Of a stretch of DNA of 64,000 nt, positions 12,601 to 24,130 are shown piece after piece (the stretch's first letter is position 1; each line of letters opens with the position of its first letter). The stretch is from Vitellaria paradoxa (lineage: Eukaryota > Streptophyta > Magnoliopsida > Ericales > Sapotaceae), in assembly GCA_019916065.1 (NCBI GenBank), contig CM034240.1, positions 33,431,149 to 33,495,148 on the forward strand. Direction: 5' to 3'. The position numbers and the translations under genes were made by a program. Under the pieces are notes generated by a model. It was not told the DNA's origin, did not search any database, and was given only the letters and a program-made list of their open reading frames with translations.

Positions 12601-14090
12601 CTATCTAATCGACATGCTAAGTGGGCTACATACATTCAGCAGTTTTCTTTTATTCTGAAGCACAAATCGGGATCCCTAAACCGTGTAGCTGATGCCTTAA
12701 GCTGTCGAGCTTCTTGTTTCACACTGATGCGTACCAAGGTACTGGGTTTTGATACATTCCGTGAATTATTATCTGTTGATCCATATTTCTCTCGTATACT
12801 TGAGACTTTGGCAGAAGGTGGACGTAGTGAATTTCATTTGCAAGAGGGCTTCCTATTCAAAGGCAACCAACTTTGTGTGCCAGATTCAAGCCTGCGATTG
12901 AAAATCATCAGGGAATTGCATAATGAGGGCCATGTGAGACGAGATAAGACCTTGGCTCTAGTGTCGGGTTCCTATTTTTGACCGACTATGCACAAAGAAG
13001 TTGATAAGTTTGTGAAGAGATGCCATGTTTGCCAAGTTTCAAAAGGAACAGCCACTAATGCTGGGCTCTACATGCCATTGCCCGTGCCAATTCAACCATG
13101 GACTGATGTTAGCATGGATTTTGTCTTGGGCTTGCCATGTTCTCAAAAGGGTAATGATTCCATCTATGTGGTAGTTGATCGTTTCTCCAAAATGGCACAC
13201 TTTATCCCTTACAAGAGACAACAGATGCAGTGAGGGTGGCACAGTTGTATTTTCAAGAAGTCTACAGATTGCATGGCTTACCCACTTCTATTGTGTTTGA
13301 TTGGGATACCAGATTTTTGAGTAATTTTTGGCACTGTTTATGGAAACTGACTAATAAACAGTTAGATTTCAGTAATGTTTATCATCCTCAGATTGACGGG
13401 CAAACTGAAGTTGTCAACGGTTCTCTAGGTAACTTATTGAGAAGTTTAGTTAGTGATCATGCAAAAAGTTGGGAGCAGATCGTGAGCTAAGCGAAATTTG
13501 CTTTTAATCATTCTGTCAATCGTAGTACTGGGTTTTCTCATTTTCAAGTGGTCTATAGCTTTGTTCCCTGCTCCTCAGTGGATTTTGCTCCCGTTCCATA
13601 TTTAAAGCGCATCCATGGAAAGGTTGAGGATTTCATTACACAATTGCAGCAAATTCACCAAACTACTTGGCAACACATTCTAGAATCTAATGCCAAGTAC
13701 AAATTACAGACTGACAAGAAGAGGCGACATGTGGAGTTTGACGAAGGAGATTTTGTTTGGGCTGTCTTGACAAAGGACCGTTTTTCAGCTGGCGAGTACA
13801 ATAAGTTGGCTGCCCAAAAAATTGGTCCTGTAGAAGTAATTGAAAAGATTAATCCAAATGTGTATTGCCTCAAGTTCCCAAGTCACATTCGTACCTCCGA
13901 TGTGTTTAATGTCAAACATCTCATTCTAGTGGCTAACAACAATTCTGATGATGATACAAATTCGAGGGCAAATTCTTTTCAAGATAGGGTGGATGATGTA
14001 GAATACATTGCTATGGGCTTTATGGAGCATTGGGATAAGTATGGGCTTGGGCCAACATCGTCTAAATTGGTTCCAAAGGGCCAAATTTGA
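9601..14090 (+). pseudogene. Broken gag-pol polyprotein of the gypsy element
   Basis: The frame opens with a basic Arg/Gly-rich start (MARSGAARRGRGG) at 9601 and stops at 9772. Gag resumes in other frames and ends with a zinc knuckle near 10600 (CFKCEEPKHRVADY) in which the last cysteine is a tyrosine. The protease motif near 10905 reads DSES in place of the usual DSGS. Reverse transcriptase spans about 11500-12150, with the catalytic YFDD at 11931-11942 preserved. RNase H runs about 12360-12710. Integrase runs about 12900-13900, with a readable zinc-binding half and a D,D,E core (MDFVLGLP, DWDTRF, GQTEVVNG). The last frame (13548-14090) ends inside the 3' LTR. Many stops and several frame changes make it non-functional. 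The polyprotein is an old genomic copy, described here only as broken. Confidence 0.9.
13981..13993 (+). other. Polypurine tract of the gypsy element
   Basis: AAGATAGGGTGGA lies immediately upstream of the 3' LTR start TGATGTAG, in the place where the plus-strand primer tract is expected. It overlaps the end of the integrase frame. Confidence 0.7.
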
Positions 14091-14520
14091 TGCGAAACGG
14101 CCCAACAAGTAAGACTCATTGCATTGCAATGACCTACGCCGGATTTCGAGGAAATTCCATCGTTTAGGCCCTCAAAAAGGCGATTTTGACGTTTTTGGAA
14201 AGATTTTCAGCCCCTTTTTCATGATCTCTACGCATCTGATTTGAGTTAGGATTTTTGTGACACGTTTCCTTAGTCTTATAGTTTCCAGATTTTGGTTTAT
14301 CACGGATTTTGTTATTTTTGGTAATTTTTGTTATTTTCCTATTTCGTTGATTTATTTTCCCTAGCGAGTTAGGATTCTTTTAGCCTATAAATAATATGTA
14401 AGGACTTGATTCTGGAGAGTTTTATTCTGATTAATAATATTATTTTCAAAGATTTATTCTCTTTATTGGGTTTCTTTGTGTGTTTTGGATTGACATACAA
14501 GATTCACGAAATTCCCTACA
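13994..14520 (+). repeat. 3' LTR of the gypsy element
   Basis: Begins TGATGTAGAAT and ends CCCTACA. It matches the 5' LTR throughout with scattered substitutions, mostly transitions. The first 97 bases also encode the C-terminal end of the integrase frame, which stops at 14088-14090. Confidence 0.92.
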
Positions 14521-14749
14521 TCAACTCCTTTATTAAATTCCTCTACTCTAGAATAATTTTAATGAAATAGAATAACGTGAAATGAGGAAAACTAATAAAG
14601 GAATACATTTATCATTTTCTTTTTCTACTTACTACAATTGTAGGAATGCAAACCAACCCAACCAATATGAATCGAGTTAAGTATCGAAGTTTATTTATTA
14701 AAATTTTTGGTGAGTTTAAACCTAAAGTTAAAATTTTATAATCAAGTTT

Positions 14750-15107
14750 CACTACAAGAAATATAGGATATTATAACCTTTTTTAAATGTTGAAAAAAAA
14801 AAAATAAATATCGGTAAAGATTTTAACAACATTTGTACGCCGTTTATCACAAATATTATTTTTTTGTACTGTGGGGAAATATGCAACATTTAATAAATGT
14901 CAGAAGTACTATGTCGACGTTTAATTGGACATTTGTAAATATCGAACAATTTACGATAGACCTAATAATTTCTGTAACTTTTATGACAAACGTCATTGTA
15001 AATCTAATACTATTTATGTCATTTACTATAAATGTCAGCTATTATCATAATTTTTTTTAACATTTACTTAAACGTTATCATAATTTTATGTACCTAGTAT
15101 TGCAATG
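14750..15107. mobile_element. Small CACTA-like non-autonomous element
   Basis: Starts CACTACAAGAAATATAGG, a typical CACTA terminus. It then carries many short direct and inverted ACATTT/AAATGT words, as in CACTA subterminal regions. The right end is weaker: CTAGTATTGCAATG at 15094-15107, readable as a mutated inverted terminus. The flanking triplets (ttt and act) do not match. No coding region. Confidence 0.5.
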
Positions 15108-15179
15108 ACTTGCACCTCTATATTACAATATTCTTTGTTTTGGATTTGGTTAGATATAAGACAAGTACTTCCTAGAGAG

Positions 15180-15720
15180 TTACCATCCCGGTATTACTCC
15201 CACTCAAGTACATTTAACCCTGAACTTGAGTCAAACTTTTATTGAGTTTGAAATATTGCGCTCGAGTTTGACTCATTAGTTTATAGTTAAATATAAGCTT
15301 GACTCGGATTGTTAAGTTTTCTTGTGAGCTTCTTTCAAGTCTACTTGTAAGCTTTTTGCAAATATGTTTGCTATTTTTTTTATTGAGCCCATTCTAAGTT
15401 TTTGGCCGAGATTGTGTGTTTATTAGTTAATAAGTTTAATAAATAAACAAGCTATTTTTTTCAAACAAGTGTTAATTAACGTATTTCAATCTTTTATTTT
15501 TTAACAATTTTCAATAAATAATAAAGCAGAGTTTTCACGAGTTTATTCACAAACATTTAAATAAGATTATTCACGATGTTTAAATGAGATTATTCACAAG
15601 GTATAAATAAGTTTACTTGTAAATATTTAAACAAGACTATTCATAAATATTTAAACGAGATTGCTCATGAATTTTAATTTTGTTCGTAAACATTTAAATG
15701 ATTATTCATATACAATAAAC
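15180..15720. repeat. Degenerate minisatellite within an AT-rich repeat
   Basis: From about 15540 to 15700 a unit of roughly 24-30 bp recurs five or six times, with the pattern (TATTCAC or TATTCAT)-(6-8 bases)-TTTAAAT/C-AAGAT. The preceding part (15200-15400) has repeated words built on GAGTTTGACTC and CTTGTAAGC. Similar arrays occur inside non-autonomous plant hAT-type elements, but I could not find paired ends. Confidence 0.6.
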
Positions 15721-16499
15721 AAACTTATTTGCGAATTGAAGTTGGGATTATTTATTTATTGAGGTCAAAAAATTGTTTTCAAGTTTGTTAATTTAGTTTA
15801 TGGAACGGTCTCCTTTACGAACGGCTTATTGCATGCTTTACTTATTTGTGACCCTATACATCATCCACAGAGTAAATAAAAATATAATAAAAAAATATTA
15901 AAAACAATACAAGGTTACGTGATTCGGTAACTTACGAGTTCAAAAGAGAGGTAAATTTTACTCGGCTAGATTTATAAGTTATATCAAACGGTATATATCC
16001 AACTAAAATCTAACCATACCCTTTTGAGAGTTTAACTAAAGCAAATACTCCACCACTCGCATTAGTCCATCAAAAAGAACCTATGATCATGGTCATGCCT
16101 GCGAATCATGCTAACTTATAACTCTATTAACTATATAAATCAAAATTCTTCTCCTATGCCAAGCCAAAAAAAAAACTGCCTATTTAATGATCGATGCTCT
16201 ATCTCACAAGCACATATTAAAATTTAAAAAAAAAAAAAGAGCCACATATAAAACCCCACAATTCCTCCAATGGAATAATTAAACAAGAAAATATAAAGTA
16301 AGTAAATAATTTTTATATAATTTCGATAAAACATGTAAGAGTGAGATAGACTAAATGAATGTAGCTTGTATTGTTACGTGAATTTTGGATTTATTATGAA
16401 ATAAAGAAAGAAGTTTTTCATGATTTTATTTTTATTTAATATTTGGTTAAAAAATACATAATTCTATCTAGTTTAAAGATTTTTTTATTATTTTTATTT
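15721..16499. other. Intergenic DNA without a recognisable gene
   Basis: No gene. AT-rich text with short poly-A runs. Nothing beyond low-complexity sequence is visible. Confidence 0.5.
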
Positions 16500-16925
16500 T
16501 GAGTTTATTTCACCTACATTCCTTTTGGTTTTAGTTTTATATATTTAGATCTTACAAGTTTTATAAATGTGCACCTAAACTTCCTAAAAATTGTTTTACA
16601 TTTACTTAAACTCATCTACTAGATTTTTCATCTAAAAAGTAACTTTTAACAATTAAGTTACCTATATAACCTTTACTGTTGGTGAAAAAAAATGCGTGAT
16701 GAAAGAAAATTATGAGTAAAATTCTTATATTATTGTTTGATAATAGTGGAAAAGAAATGTAAGAAAAAGAGAAAATAAAATTTTCTTTCTTCCATGTTTG
16801 ATAACTGAAAAAAGCAATGACAATTTATATATGTATAATTACTAATTTAAATAAAATATAAATTTGAAATATTAATGTGAAACTTAATAATTTAAAGGAT
16901 AAATTACACTTGCTCCCCCTAAACA

Positions 16926-18341
16926 TAGGGATGGCAACGGGACAGATCGGAGGTGGATATGGCATTATTTAAATCCAAACCTCAAATCCTCCGCCTACCT
17001 CCAAATTTACTTCGAAATCCAAACAGATATTTTTTTGAATCTCCATTCCTGCTCCACACGGAGAACGGATATATTCACGGATATCCAAAACTCCAAATTT
17101 TCCCTATCCCTACTCCAAATAGAATAACTAATTTTTTTTTTCTCACCATTCACGTATAGAAAAAAAATAAAACTACCAAAAATTTTAAAATTTTTTTTAT
17201 AATAACAAATAATTTTTTAGAATAACATAGAATTATAAATTTTTATCATAATAAGATAACTCATCTGTATAAGTAAATTTTTTCAAAAAATTTAAAATAT
17301 AATTATATGCACTTATCAAACTATCTAAGAAAAAATTAATAATTTGCCTTCTCTATATATTTAAAAAAAATTAATTTCCATTGTAAAAAAAAAAAATTGA
17401 ATGTTTCATGAAACATTTTAATTAAACTATTTGAAAAATCTATTTTCTAGATAACACTTTTGAATATCAATATTGAAAAGTTTAAAAATATATTTTAGCT
17501 GAAAATATTAAAAATACAAGGGAAACAATAAACTATTCAAACTTCAAGAAAGAAGTTACTTAATGAAACAGTAATCTTTTATACTAAAAATAGGAAATAA
17601 AATAAAATAGCAAATAAAATTTTTAATTATTTTTTAAAATTTGTATCTAGATATTTTTCTAGAAACACTTGAGTTTACAAGTCATAATGGGGTTTGAAAT
17701 TGTATAAATTAATAAAAATTTGTAAAAATTACAGTTTCATAATTCATGCAGTGAATAAAAAATTTAAATTTTATAGGGATTTATATAATTTTGTAGAGTC
17801 CCAAATGATATACCTTATAAAATTTTCAATTTACCTATTTAAGCTTTCTTGATTTTTGTGTATGAAAGAAATAAATTGAACTTTTAAACTTTAATTTGCA
17901 TAAAAGTAAAAAAAAAAATTTAATTAAATTTATAATTTCTTTCCCAAACACACCCTAATTAATACAAAACGATGACAATTTTTGTTTTAAATTTATTTAT
18001 CAATATTCATTTTAATGATAATAATAGTAAAGTTCAATAAGTTTAGAGTAGTATGAATGTAAATATTGTTTGTCATAGTATGGTGATGATGTTATCATCA
18101 TGGTTCCAAATGATTCGGGATTGTTCGGATATTTTTCAAGATAGATCGAGACAGATTGGAACAGATTCGGATTGGATATCAGATTTGGAGCAGATTGGGG
18201 CGGAGGCAATCCCATCTCCATATCCGATCCAATATCCAAATCCAAATCCGATCTAATCTAAAAAAAAAATTCAAATTTCACATCCATTTGGATCGGGTAA
18301 CGGATCGAATTCGGACGGGTCGGCCGAAATGACCATCCCTA
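16926..18341. mobile_element. Non-autonomous hAT element
   Basis: Begins TAGGGATGGCAACGGG and ends GACCATCCCTA, giving a 9 bp terminal inverted repeat TAGGGATGG. The flanking octamers are CCTAAACA (16918-16925) and CCTAGGCA (18342-18349). They agree at 6 of 8 positions, as expected for an aged 8 bp hAT target duplication. The ends hold subterminal words such as GGATATCCAAA and ATCCGATCC. No transposase is present. It sits in the left arm of the middle foldback element, so it is younger than that element. Confidence 0.8.
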
Positions 18342-18961
18342 CCTAGGCATTAGATTAATTACACATATACCCCCTCAACATTTAAATTTACATATATCTT
18401 TTTATTTTGAAAAATTGTTAATCCTAACTTCCCTTCCGTTAAATAAACTATTAATTTCTAATTGAATATATAGGTCAAAGTCAACCAAAACATTAATTGA
18501 ATTTTCTATTTTATCATTATGGAAATCAACTAAATAAATACAACAAAAAAATCATACATATATACGCATATACATGTAGACGTATATATGTATGTATATC
18601 TCAAGCAAACCCCATCCATCTCTTCCATCTTGTTCTAGTGCCAACACCGGCCACTAAGTTTGCTCTATTTACTGCTCGCCAGTCAATGAGAATTTGAGAC
18701 AAATTTCAAACATCAAGAACAAGATATTGAGCATTAAGATGAATTAAAATAAAAAAAGGAAATAATTGTGAGTTTAGGGTAAGGAATAGGAGAGAGAAAC
18801 CTTAACTCATATAAGAAAAATTAAAGTTTTCAAGATAGAAAATCTAAAATCCATAGAAATCTTAAGTAAAATATGAAATCCAAACAAATCTTATAAAAAT
18901 CTCAAGCAAATCTAAAATCTATATAACCTATACAAATTTCAAGTAAATATAAAATCTATGC

Positions 18962-19440
18962 TTCTATCTCCCTTTAACATTTGCCCAATTACATTTAATA
19001 TCCACAACATTTAACAGTTACATTTACCTACCTTATTTTGAAATTTGTTAACATTGACTCTCTTCCATTAAAATCAATTATTAAAACTTAGCAAAAATTG
19101 TTAAAATAACTAAGATTTTAGGCCTTTTTTTTTTATTTTATCCCGTTCTTTCTCACATTTTCATTAGTTTTTTTTACAAAAATCTCCAAAAATAAGTAAA
19201 AATATCATGTTTTTAAGAATTTTTGTAAAGAAAACTGACAAAATATGAGAGAGTAAAAGGTAAAATAAGAAAAATATTTAAAATTTTGATTATTTGGACA
19301 TTTTATATTAAGTTTTAATGATTAATTTTATGAAAAGAGAGTCAATGTTAATAACATTTTAAAATAAGAGATGGAAGTGTAACTTTTAAATGTTATAGTA
19401 TTAAGTGTAATTACTTAAATGTTAAGAGGAGGTAGATACA
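18962..19440. mobile_element. Inner foldback element, related to the middle one
   Basis: Arms at about 18962-19110 and 19290-19440 are inverted copies. TTAACATTGACTCTCTTCCA (left) mirrors the GAGAGTCAATGTTAATAACA block (right), and AATTACATTTAATATCCA is mirrored near 19400-19420. The arm text also resembles the arms of the surrounding element (AATTACA...ACATTTAA...TTGTTAA). The two therefore look like members of one family, one inside the other. Confidence 0.65.
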
Positions 19441-19639
19441 ATTTACCCTATAAAATATATATAAATCTATACAAATCTCAAACAAATCTAAAATATATAT
19501 AAATCTTCAATCTATACAAATCTCAAACAAATTTAAGAAAATTTGCAAGGTGCAAATCTATAAAAAGCCATATCATTCATCTGGACAAATGAATACAAAT
19601 CTGTACATACCTACAAATCTGTTGTTCGAGCATCAACAT

Positions 19640-19945
19640 TTCCCGACTTCGCACACTGTATCAAGAATCAATGAGACCCATCTCTTTCAATCCTTTTCAG
19701 TTGTCTTTCTCGGCCAGAAATGGGCAGCAATGCGCAAGCATGAGCAGCGCAAGTGGGTTGGGGACAGGCCTAGGCAATGATCCAGAACGAAGGAGTAAAT
19801 TGGGCAAGCAACAGTTGCAAGTCGTGGTCCTCATTTGCAACCAAGGCACAAGACGGCGAAGGGGTGACAAGCCGACCACTGGAGAGCAAACAGCGCTACC
19901 AAGGGAGGTGGCCAAGCTAGCGATTGCGCCAAAAATGACCTAACG
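19640..19945. other. GC-rich island inside the nested foldback
   Basis: This stretch is far richer in G and C than the 4 kb around it (for example CTCGGCCAGAAATGGGCAGC and GGGTTGGGGACAGGCCTAGG). Frames of 70-90 codons cross it on both strands, with no domain I recognise. It lies between the inner element and the right arm of the middle foldback. It could be a captured fragment of a host gene, or a leftover of another element. Function unknown. Confidence 0.4.
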
Positions 19946-20510
19946 GCATAAAAAAAGTGAACAGTGAAGCCTGCGCAAAAAAAAAAAAAAAATTGTGTTA
20001 AAAATATATTTATGGTGTCTTAATTTGTAATTAATTAATTAAGTTGAGAATACATTTGTCTCAACAATAAATATTTTAACGGAGTTAGAATCCAAAGCAA
20101 CGGAAAAAAAGGGTCAGGATTAATAACTTTTGAAAATAAGGAAAGTATATGTAAATTTCAAATGTTGATAAGGTGTATATGTAATTAGCATAATATTTAG
20201 AGGCGGTATGCATAATTTACACTAATTTAAAATACTTATATACAAAAGGTTCATAAAAAATTAGTAAATTAATTATAATGTAATCTTTATTAAAAAAAAA
20301 ATACACCATAACATAATATAAATATTTTTTTATTAGTACTAAGGATATGAAGGTAATTTTTTAATATTGAATTGATTAAAGTTACTTTTTAGATAAAAAA
20401 TTTTACTGAAATAGTGTGAGTGATTGTAATACAAATTTTCAAAGATCTAAATACATATTTATAAGACTTATGGAATGTAAGTGTATAAAATCATAACCAC
20501 CGGAAGTATA

Positions 20511-21960
20511 GATAAACGGTTAAAAATCACAGAGAGATGGAATTAACTTTATTTCAGCTTTCTACTAATTTGTGCAACTTTTTTCTTTTGGTTTTTTTTT
20601 TCTTTTTTTTTTTTTTTTTGTAACTTAAGGTGTCCGAATCAATTTATGTACATTTTTATTAATCTTTAAAATTTTAAAATTAACGAATAGGTAAACTCTC
20701 CAATAACTACGAAGGAGGCTCCTAATTTGTGCAAATCGTTTTTCCCTTCAAATTATCATATGTTGGTGAAGGGCTCAAAGAAGTTCAACCCTGTTGGAGT
20801 ACTTGCCACCGTATCCGCACAAGTCGAATGCGGACCCTACCCTCTTGGATTATTTTATGTTTATTTGCGAGAGTTGCATATGCTAACCTAGCATCATCTA
20901 ATAATTATAGGAATAGGATCATATCAAATTATTTAAAGGCTTAGAAAAAAATTTTGAACTTAAAAAATTTTCATATACTTTTAGAAGTGTTTAAAAATTT
21001 TAGATTTAAAAGTTATAAAAAATAAAAAATCAATAAAATTTGATGAAAAAAATCATAAAAAACAAATAAAAAAATAAAATAGAAGTAATTTATTTATTTA
21101 TTACTAAACTAAACCTGATCAACTTATTTCAAAAAAAAAAAAATTCACTCTATTTTTCAAATAGGAGTTATTAGTGTAAAAAGTAAAAATATTCCAAATG
21201 GTAATTGGTATAATTGAATTTTATCTAAAACTAAAGTGAAATGAAAATATTTTAAAATTTTGGTATAATACAAAAATAATTCTTTCGACCATTTGAAAAT
21301 ATTAGTATAGTTATTTAAATAATAATTTGAGACAACTATTATATAATTAAATAATTAATTTAAAAACAATAATCATTAAATATATTTTTAATTGTGTAAA
21401 TCACTTTTAGAATTAAAAGATAGGAGAAAATATATTTTATCATTGATAAAAATAAAAAACCAAAATCCATTTAAATTAATTCTTTTAATAAATAATACGT
21501 ATTATTTATATGAATTAAGATAAATTTCAAAATATATATGATATTCAAGTAGACAATAAATTTAGAAAGAGGATAATTTAAAATAACTGAATATATATTT
21601 TTTGATATTTAGAACTTTTTTTATTCATAGAGAGCTTAGACAATTGCCTAAACCCACCCTGATATAAATATATTCGGATCCTTCAACTTCAAAAAAAAAA
21701 AAAAAAGAGTTCTCCACCGCTTCTCCTGAGATATTTGCCGTCACTTTCAAGGCACCCTAGTGAGTCACTCCACCTTTGTAGAGGATATTTAAAAAATAAA
21801 AAATGCAAAACAGCCATTTCTGAAACTCAACTAAGAAATGGAAAGACAAAGCCTCCGAAGGAGCTGCATTATGATTATTATTCAAACCACCAAGGGAAAT
21901 GGAAAACTTCCACTCCCACTTTTTCCTACTGTTAGTATTTCTATATATAGCCCCACAAAT
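20511..21960. other. Intergenic DNA downstream of the CDF gene
   Basis: No gene is visible. A poly-T run lies near 20600-20620. The text near 20795-20840 (CCGTATCCGCACAAGTCGAA) is unusually GC-rich but short. The part from about 21700 on is mixed sequence, and contains a TATA-like CTATATATAG at 21941-21950 about 250 bp from the CDF stop codon. Confidence 0.45.
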
Positions 21961-22196
21961 ATTTACATCAACTCCTACTCACTAAATTAAACTAAAAAAG
22001 TACTTACACTTTAAATGTTACAAGAAAGAAGACCTCAGTCCAGATAGTTTTTTTGTGGAAAGTTGCCTTCATCCTTTCACTAAGTCAGTGTCGCAAGCCG
22101 CTGTTTCAGCAAGCCTGACACATGATCCTTTATCCACGATCAAAGATTTGAAGTCCAAACTCTTAAGTCATTCTTGAAGATATGAAAAGTACCATT

Positions 22197-23387
22197 TTAG
22201 GCACCCTCGTGGAAGCTGAGGGACCTAGACATGGCAGCAGGATTAGCGCGCAGAGCTGGATGGGTTTCGCATCTGCGATTCTTCTCCACACCCTTTGGCT
22301 GGAAAGCCGCCTTGAAAAGCCCGACGGAGTCATTCTTGATCCCCAGCGTTGCCCATATGGAACTCTTCGCAGCTTCATCAGGGTCATCAATCCTTAATGT
22401 TTTCGGAACCAGAATGGAGTTGTTCTGCTTCACAGCCTCCTCTTTCCCATCCGGACTGCTCGGCTTAATCAAGTCCCCATTTCTTGAGTGCTTCCCCAGA
22501 GGAGAATTAGGAGCAGAGCCTGGCGCTGTCGGGTTTGTTGCAGGAACTGGTGGAGACAACCAAGGGACACTCCAACCATTGGGGACACCGCAATTCCAAT
22601 ATGGAGCAGTGTAAAACGGGATAGGGTATCCAGGGGGGCAAAAGGCTGGAACAGGAGCTGCCGAATTCCAGGGAAAAGGCCATGGAATCCCTGGAACGCA
22701 TGGGATTTGACTCATTTGAGAAGTGAATTCATTCGACTTCCCAATCATTGGATCTTGAATTCCATTTCTCATTCCTTCCTCCATTGAATTCGAACTGGTC
22801 ACCGGAGATCCACCGTAACAATCATTCCCATTCTCCCCTTTATAAAACCCATTCCAGACACCACTAGGAGCAGCCGTATTCTCAGCCAGGTTTAAGACAC
22901 TGGCCATGGATTCACAAAGCGGCGCTTCCGGGCCAAAATTGAGGACTGTTCTGCCGGATTTGAAAGCCGGATTGTGGATTCCATTAGGTGGATCGACCCG
23001 AGCCGCTTGGAGAGCTTCCGAGAAGGTGATTTGGCGACAATGATGAGAGGTGGAGGAGTTTTTGTTCTTGCGTCGACCGGCTCCAACAGGGACATTCCTC
23101 ATCGTCCCTCCGTCGGTCCAATACCTCTGACAGCTCTTGCAGAAGTGACGAGGTTGATTAACGTTGTAATTGTTGAAGTAACAGAATTTCGTGTCCATGC
23201 TGTTACAACGTGGGCAGGGAAGAATTTTGTCTGGCTTCTTCAAGGCCTTCTGTTGCCATGAGTTGCTTGCGTCAGTTTGGTCATTACTCTCGCACTCGGG
23301 AGGTTTTGAACTCCCATTTTGCTCCTCAATAGAAGGCGTTTTGGGATTCTCCTCGAACTCCCGCAACGTTTCTGGATCAAAATTCTC
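22197..23387 (-). CDS. CDF: CYCLING DOF FACTOR (CDF) transcription factor, exon 2
   Basis: This exon encodes 396 residues of a 472-residue Dof protein. The acceptor is TTGCATGCAG before 23387, and the join with exon 1 is in phase 0. The Dof zinc finger lies at 23216-23055 (protein residues about 134-187). It starts [18 protein letters not shown], has the C-x2-C-x21-C-x2-C spacing, and ends with the basic [10 protein letters not shown] stretch. C-terminal CDF hallmarks follow: [28 protein letters not shown], the [17 protein letters not shown] block, [20 protein letters not shown] and [13 protein letters not shown]. In Arabidopsis, CDFs repress CONSTANS and FT. They bind AAAG-type sites and are degraded through FKF1-GIGANTEA. 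Their role in flowering time, and often in stress responses, is known for the family; the role of this copy is inferred. I see no stop or frameshift. A few frames on the opposite strand are shadows. Confidence 0.95.
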   Translation of the reverse strand, partial: ENFDPETLREFEENPKTPSIEEQNGSSKPPECESNDQTDASNSWQQKALKKPDKILPCPRCNSMDTKFCYFNNYNVNQPRHFCKSCQRYWTDGGTMRNVPVGAGRRKNKNSSTSHHCRQITFSEALQAARVDPPNGIHNPAFKSGRTVLNFGPEAPLCESMASVLNLAENTAAPSGVWNGFYKGENGNDCYGGSPVTSSNSMEEGMRNGIQDPMIGKSNEFTSQMSQIPCVPGIPWPFPWNSAAPVPAFCPPGYPIPFYTAPYWNCGVPNGWSVPWLSPPVPATNPTAPGSAPNSPLGKHSRNGDLIKPSSPDGKEEAVKQNNSILVPKTLRIDDPDEAAKSSIWATLGIKNDSVGLFKAAFQPKGVEKNRRCETHPALRANPAAMSRSLSFHEGA

Positions 23388-23854
23388 CTGCATGCAATTT
23401 GAAAACATAATTCAAACTCTCTCTCTATATATATATAGCCAGCTGAATCAGATTTCTCTATTTTCTTCTATCATATTTTGACACTGTGATTGCTTACCAT
23501 TAAAAGGAACCTTGATAATACTTAATCAGACTTTGCTCGAAACTTCTAAACCAAACATGGCCAATCCAGTTAGGCGATTGGAGTTAGAAGAGTTGGAACA
23601 ATGCCCAAAGTTGCCTAGCTGAAGTATTACCAAATGTTGAAATAGAAGGAGAATCAAAGTCAAAAGCAAGGAACCTATTAGAACTGTACATAGAATTTTC
23701 CAAAAAACATTTCCAAGGAGAAGAAGAGGAAGCCGAAACGGAGGGACACAAGAAACAGGGGAAAACAGAGTAAAAAGAAAAAAGAAAAAAGAGAAAAGTA
23801 AAGCAGAGAGAGAAACAGTCCAGAGTGGTAGAGGGAAAAATAAGAAAGAGAGGA

Positions 23855-24130
23855 AATTGTAAACTAATGGTAATGAAACAGAGTTTGCAAGAGGGAATTT
23901 TATCTACAGAATTAGCGAGTCTGCGTACAGAGCATTGAGCTTTAATAGAGGGAGGATCCAAAAACCCAAGTAGAGAAAGAACATTCGAGAATATAATAAT
24001 GGACAGTTCGAGAGATGGAAATTTTCGAAAACACCGACAGTGTTTGGATGCGAAGGTTTTTAAATTTCAGGTTGGGAGTCTTTTCAAAAGTAACTAATTT
24101 TGGAGTTGGGAAGAGAGGGAGTACAAAATT
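23855..24130. repeat. Intron repeat, copy A
   Basis: Shares with the two copies at 25185-26140 the ordered words ATTGTAAACT, GAGAAAGAAC, GTGTTTGGATGC and ACTAATTTTGG. It is the most diverged copy and lacks the long GA run. Confidence 0.65.

Larger units (their letters stand above)
9046..14520 (+). mobile_element. Ty3/gypsy LTR retrotransposon, full length but inactive
   Basis: Two directly repeated LTRs of about 526 bp (9046-9571 and 13994-14520) flank a gag-pol region read on the plus strand. A degenerate initiator-tRNA-Met primer binding site follows the first LTR, and a purine tract precedes the second. The order is gag, protease, reverse transcriptase, RNase H, integrase. Integrase last identifies Ty3/gypsy rather than Ty1/copia. 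The LTRs look about 90% identical by eye, so the insertion is old. All coding parts are broken by stops and frameshifts. The flanking pentamers (acccc and tcaac) do not match, so the target duplication has decayed or the ends were shuffled. No chromodomain is evident. Confidence 0.93.
16900..20222. mobile_element. Middle foldback element, left arm split by a hAT element
   Basis: The left arm begins TAAATTACACTTGCTCCCCC. The right arm, on the other strand, begins GTGTAAATTATGCATACCGC. The left arm is interrupted at 16925 by the hAT element and resumes at 18342 with TTAATTACACATATACCCCC and CAACATTTAAATTTACATAT. The right arm (about 20085-20222) is continuous over the same text and shows the pre-insertion order. 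This kind of repeat (AATTACAC...CCCCT...ACATTTAA) is a common plant foldback/MITE theme. Confidence 0.7.
16500..20510. mobile_element. Outer foldback element with nested insertions
   Basis: Arms at about 16500-16690 and 20330-20510 are inverted copies. The clearest shared word is ATCTAAAAAGTAACTTT (left, near 16632) against AAAGTTACTTTTTAGAT (right, near 20379). Flanking words such as ATTTAGATCTT are also mirrored. Everything between these arms consists of further nested elements. Termini are fuzzy because both arms have diverged. Confidence 0.65.

Noticed and set aside
22182..23481. Plus-strand frames up to 127 codons opposite the CDF exon
   Set aside because: They mirror the GC-rich CDF exon on the other strand. 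The minus-strand frame has the full Dof and CDF motifs.
23584..23961. 125-codon minus-strand frame in the CDF intron
   Set aside because: Phe/Ser/Leu-rich product of purine-rich repeat sequence lying between GT-AG splice sites. No domain.
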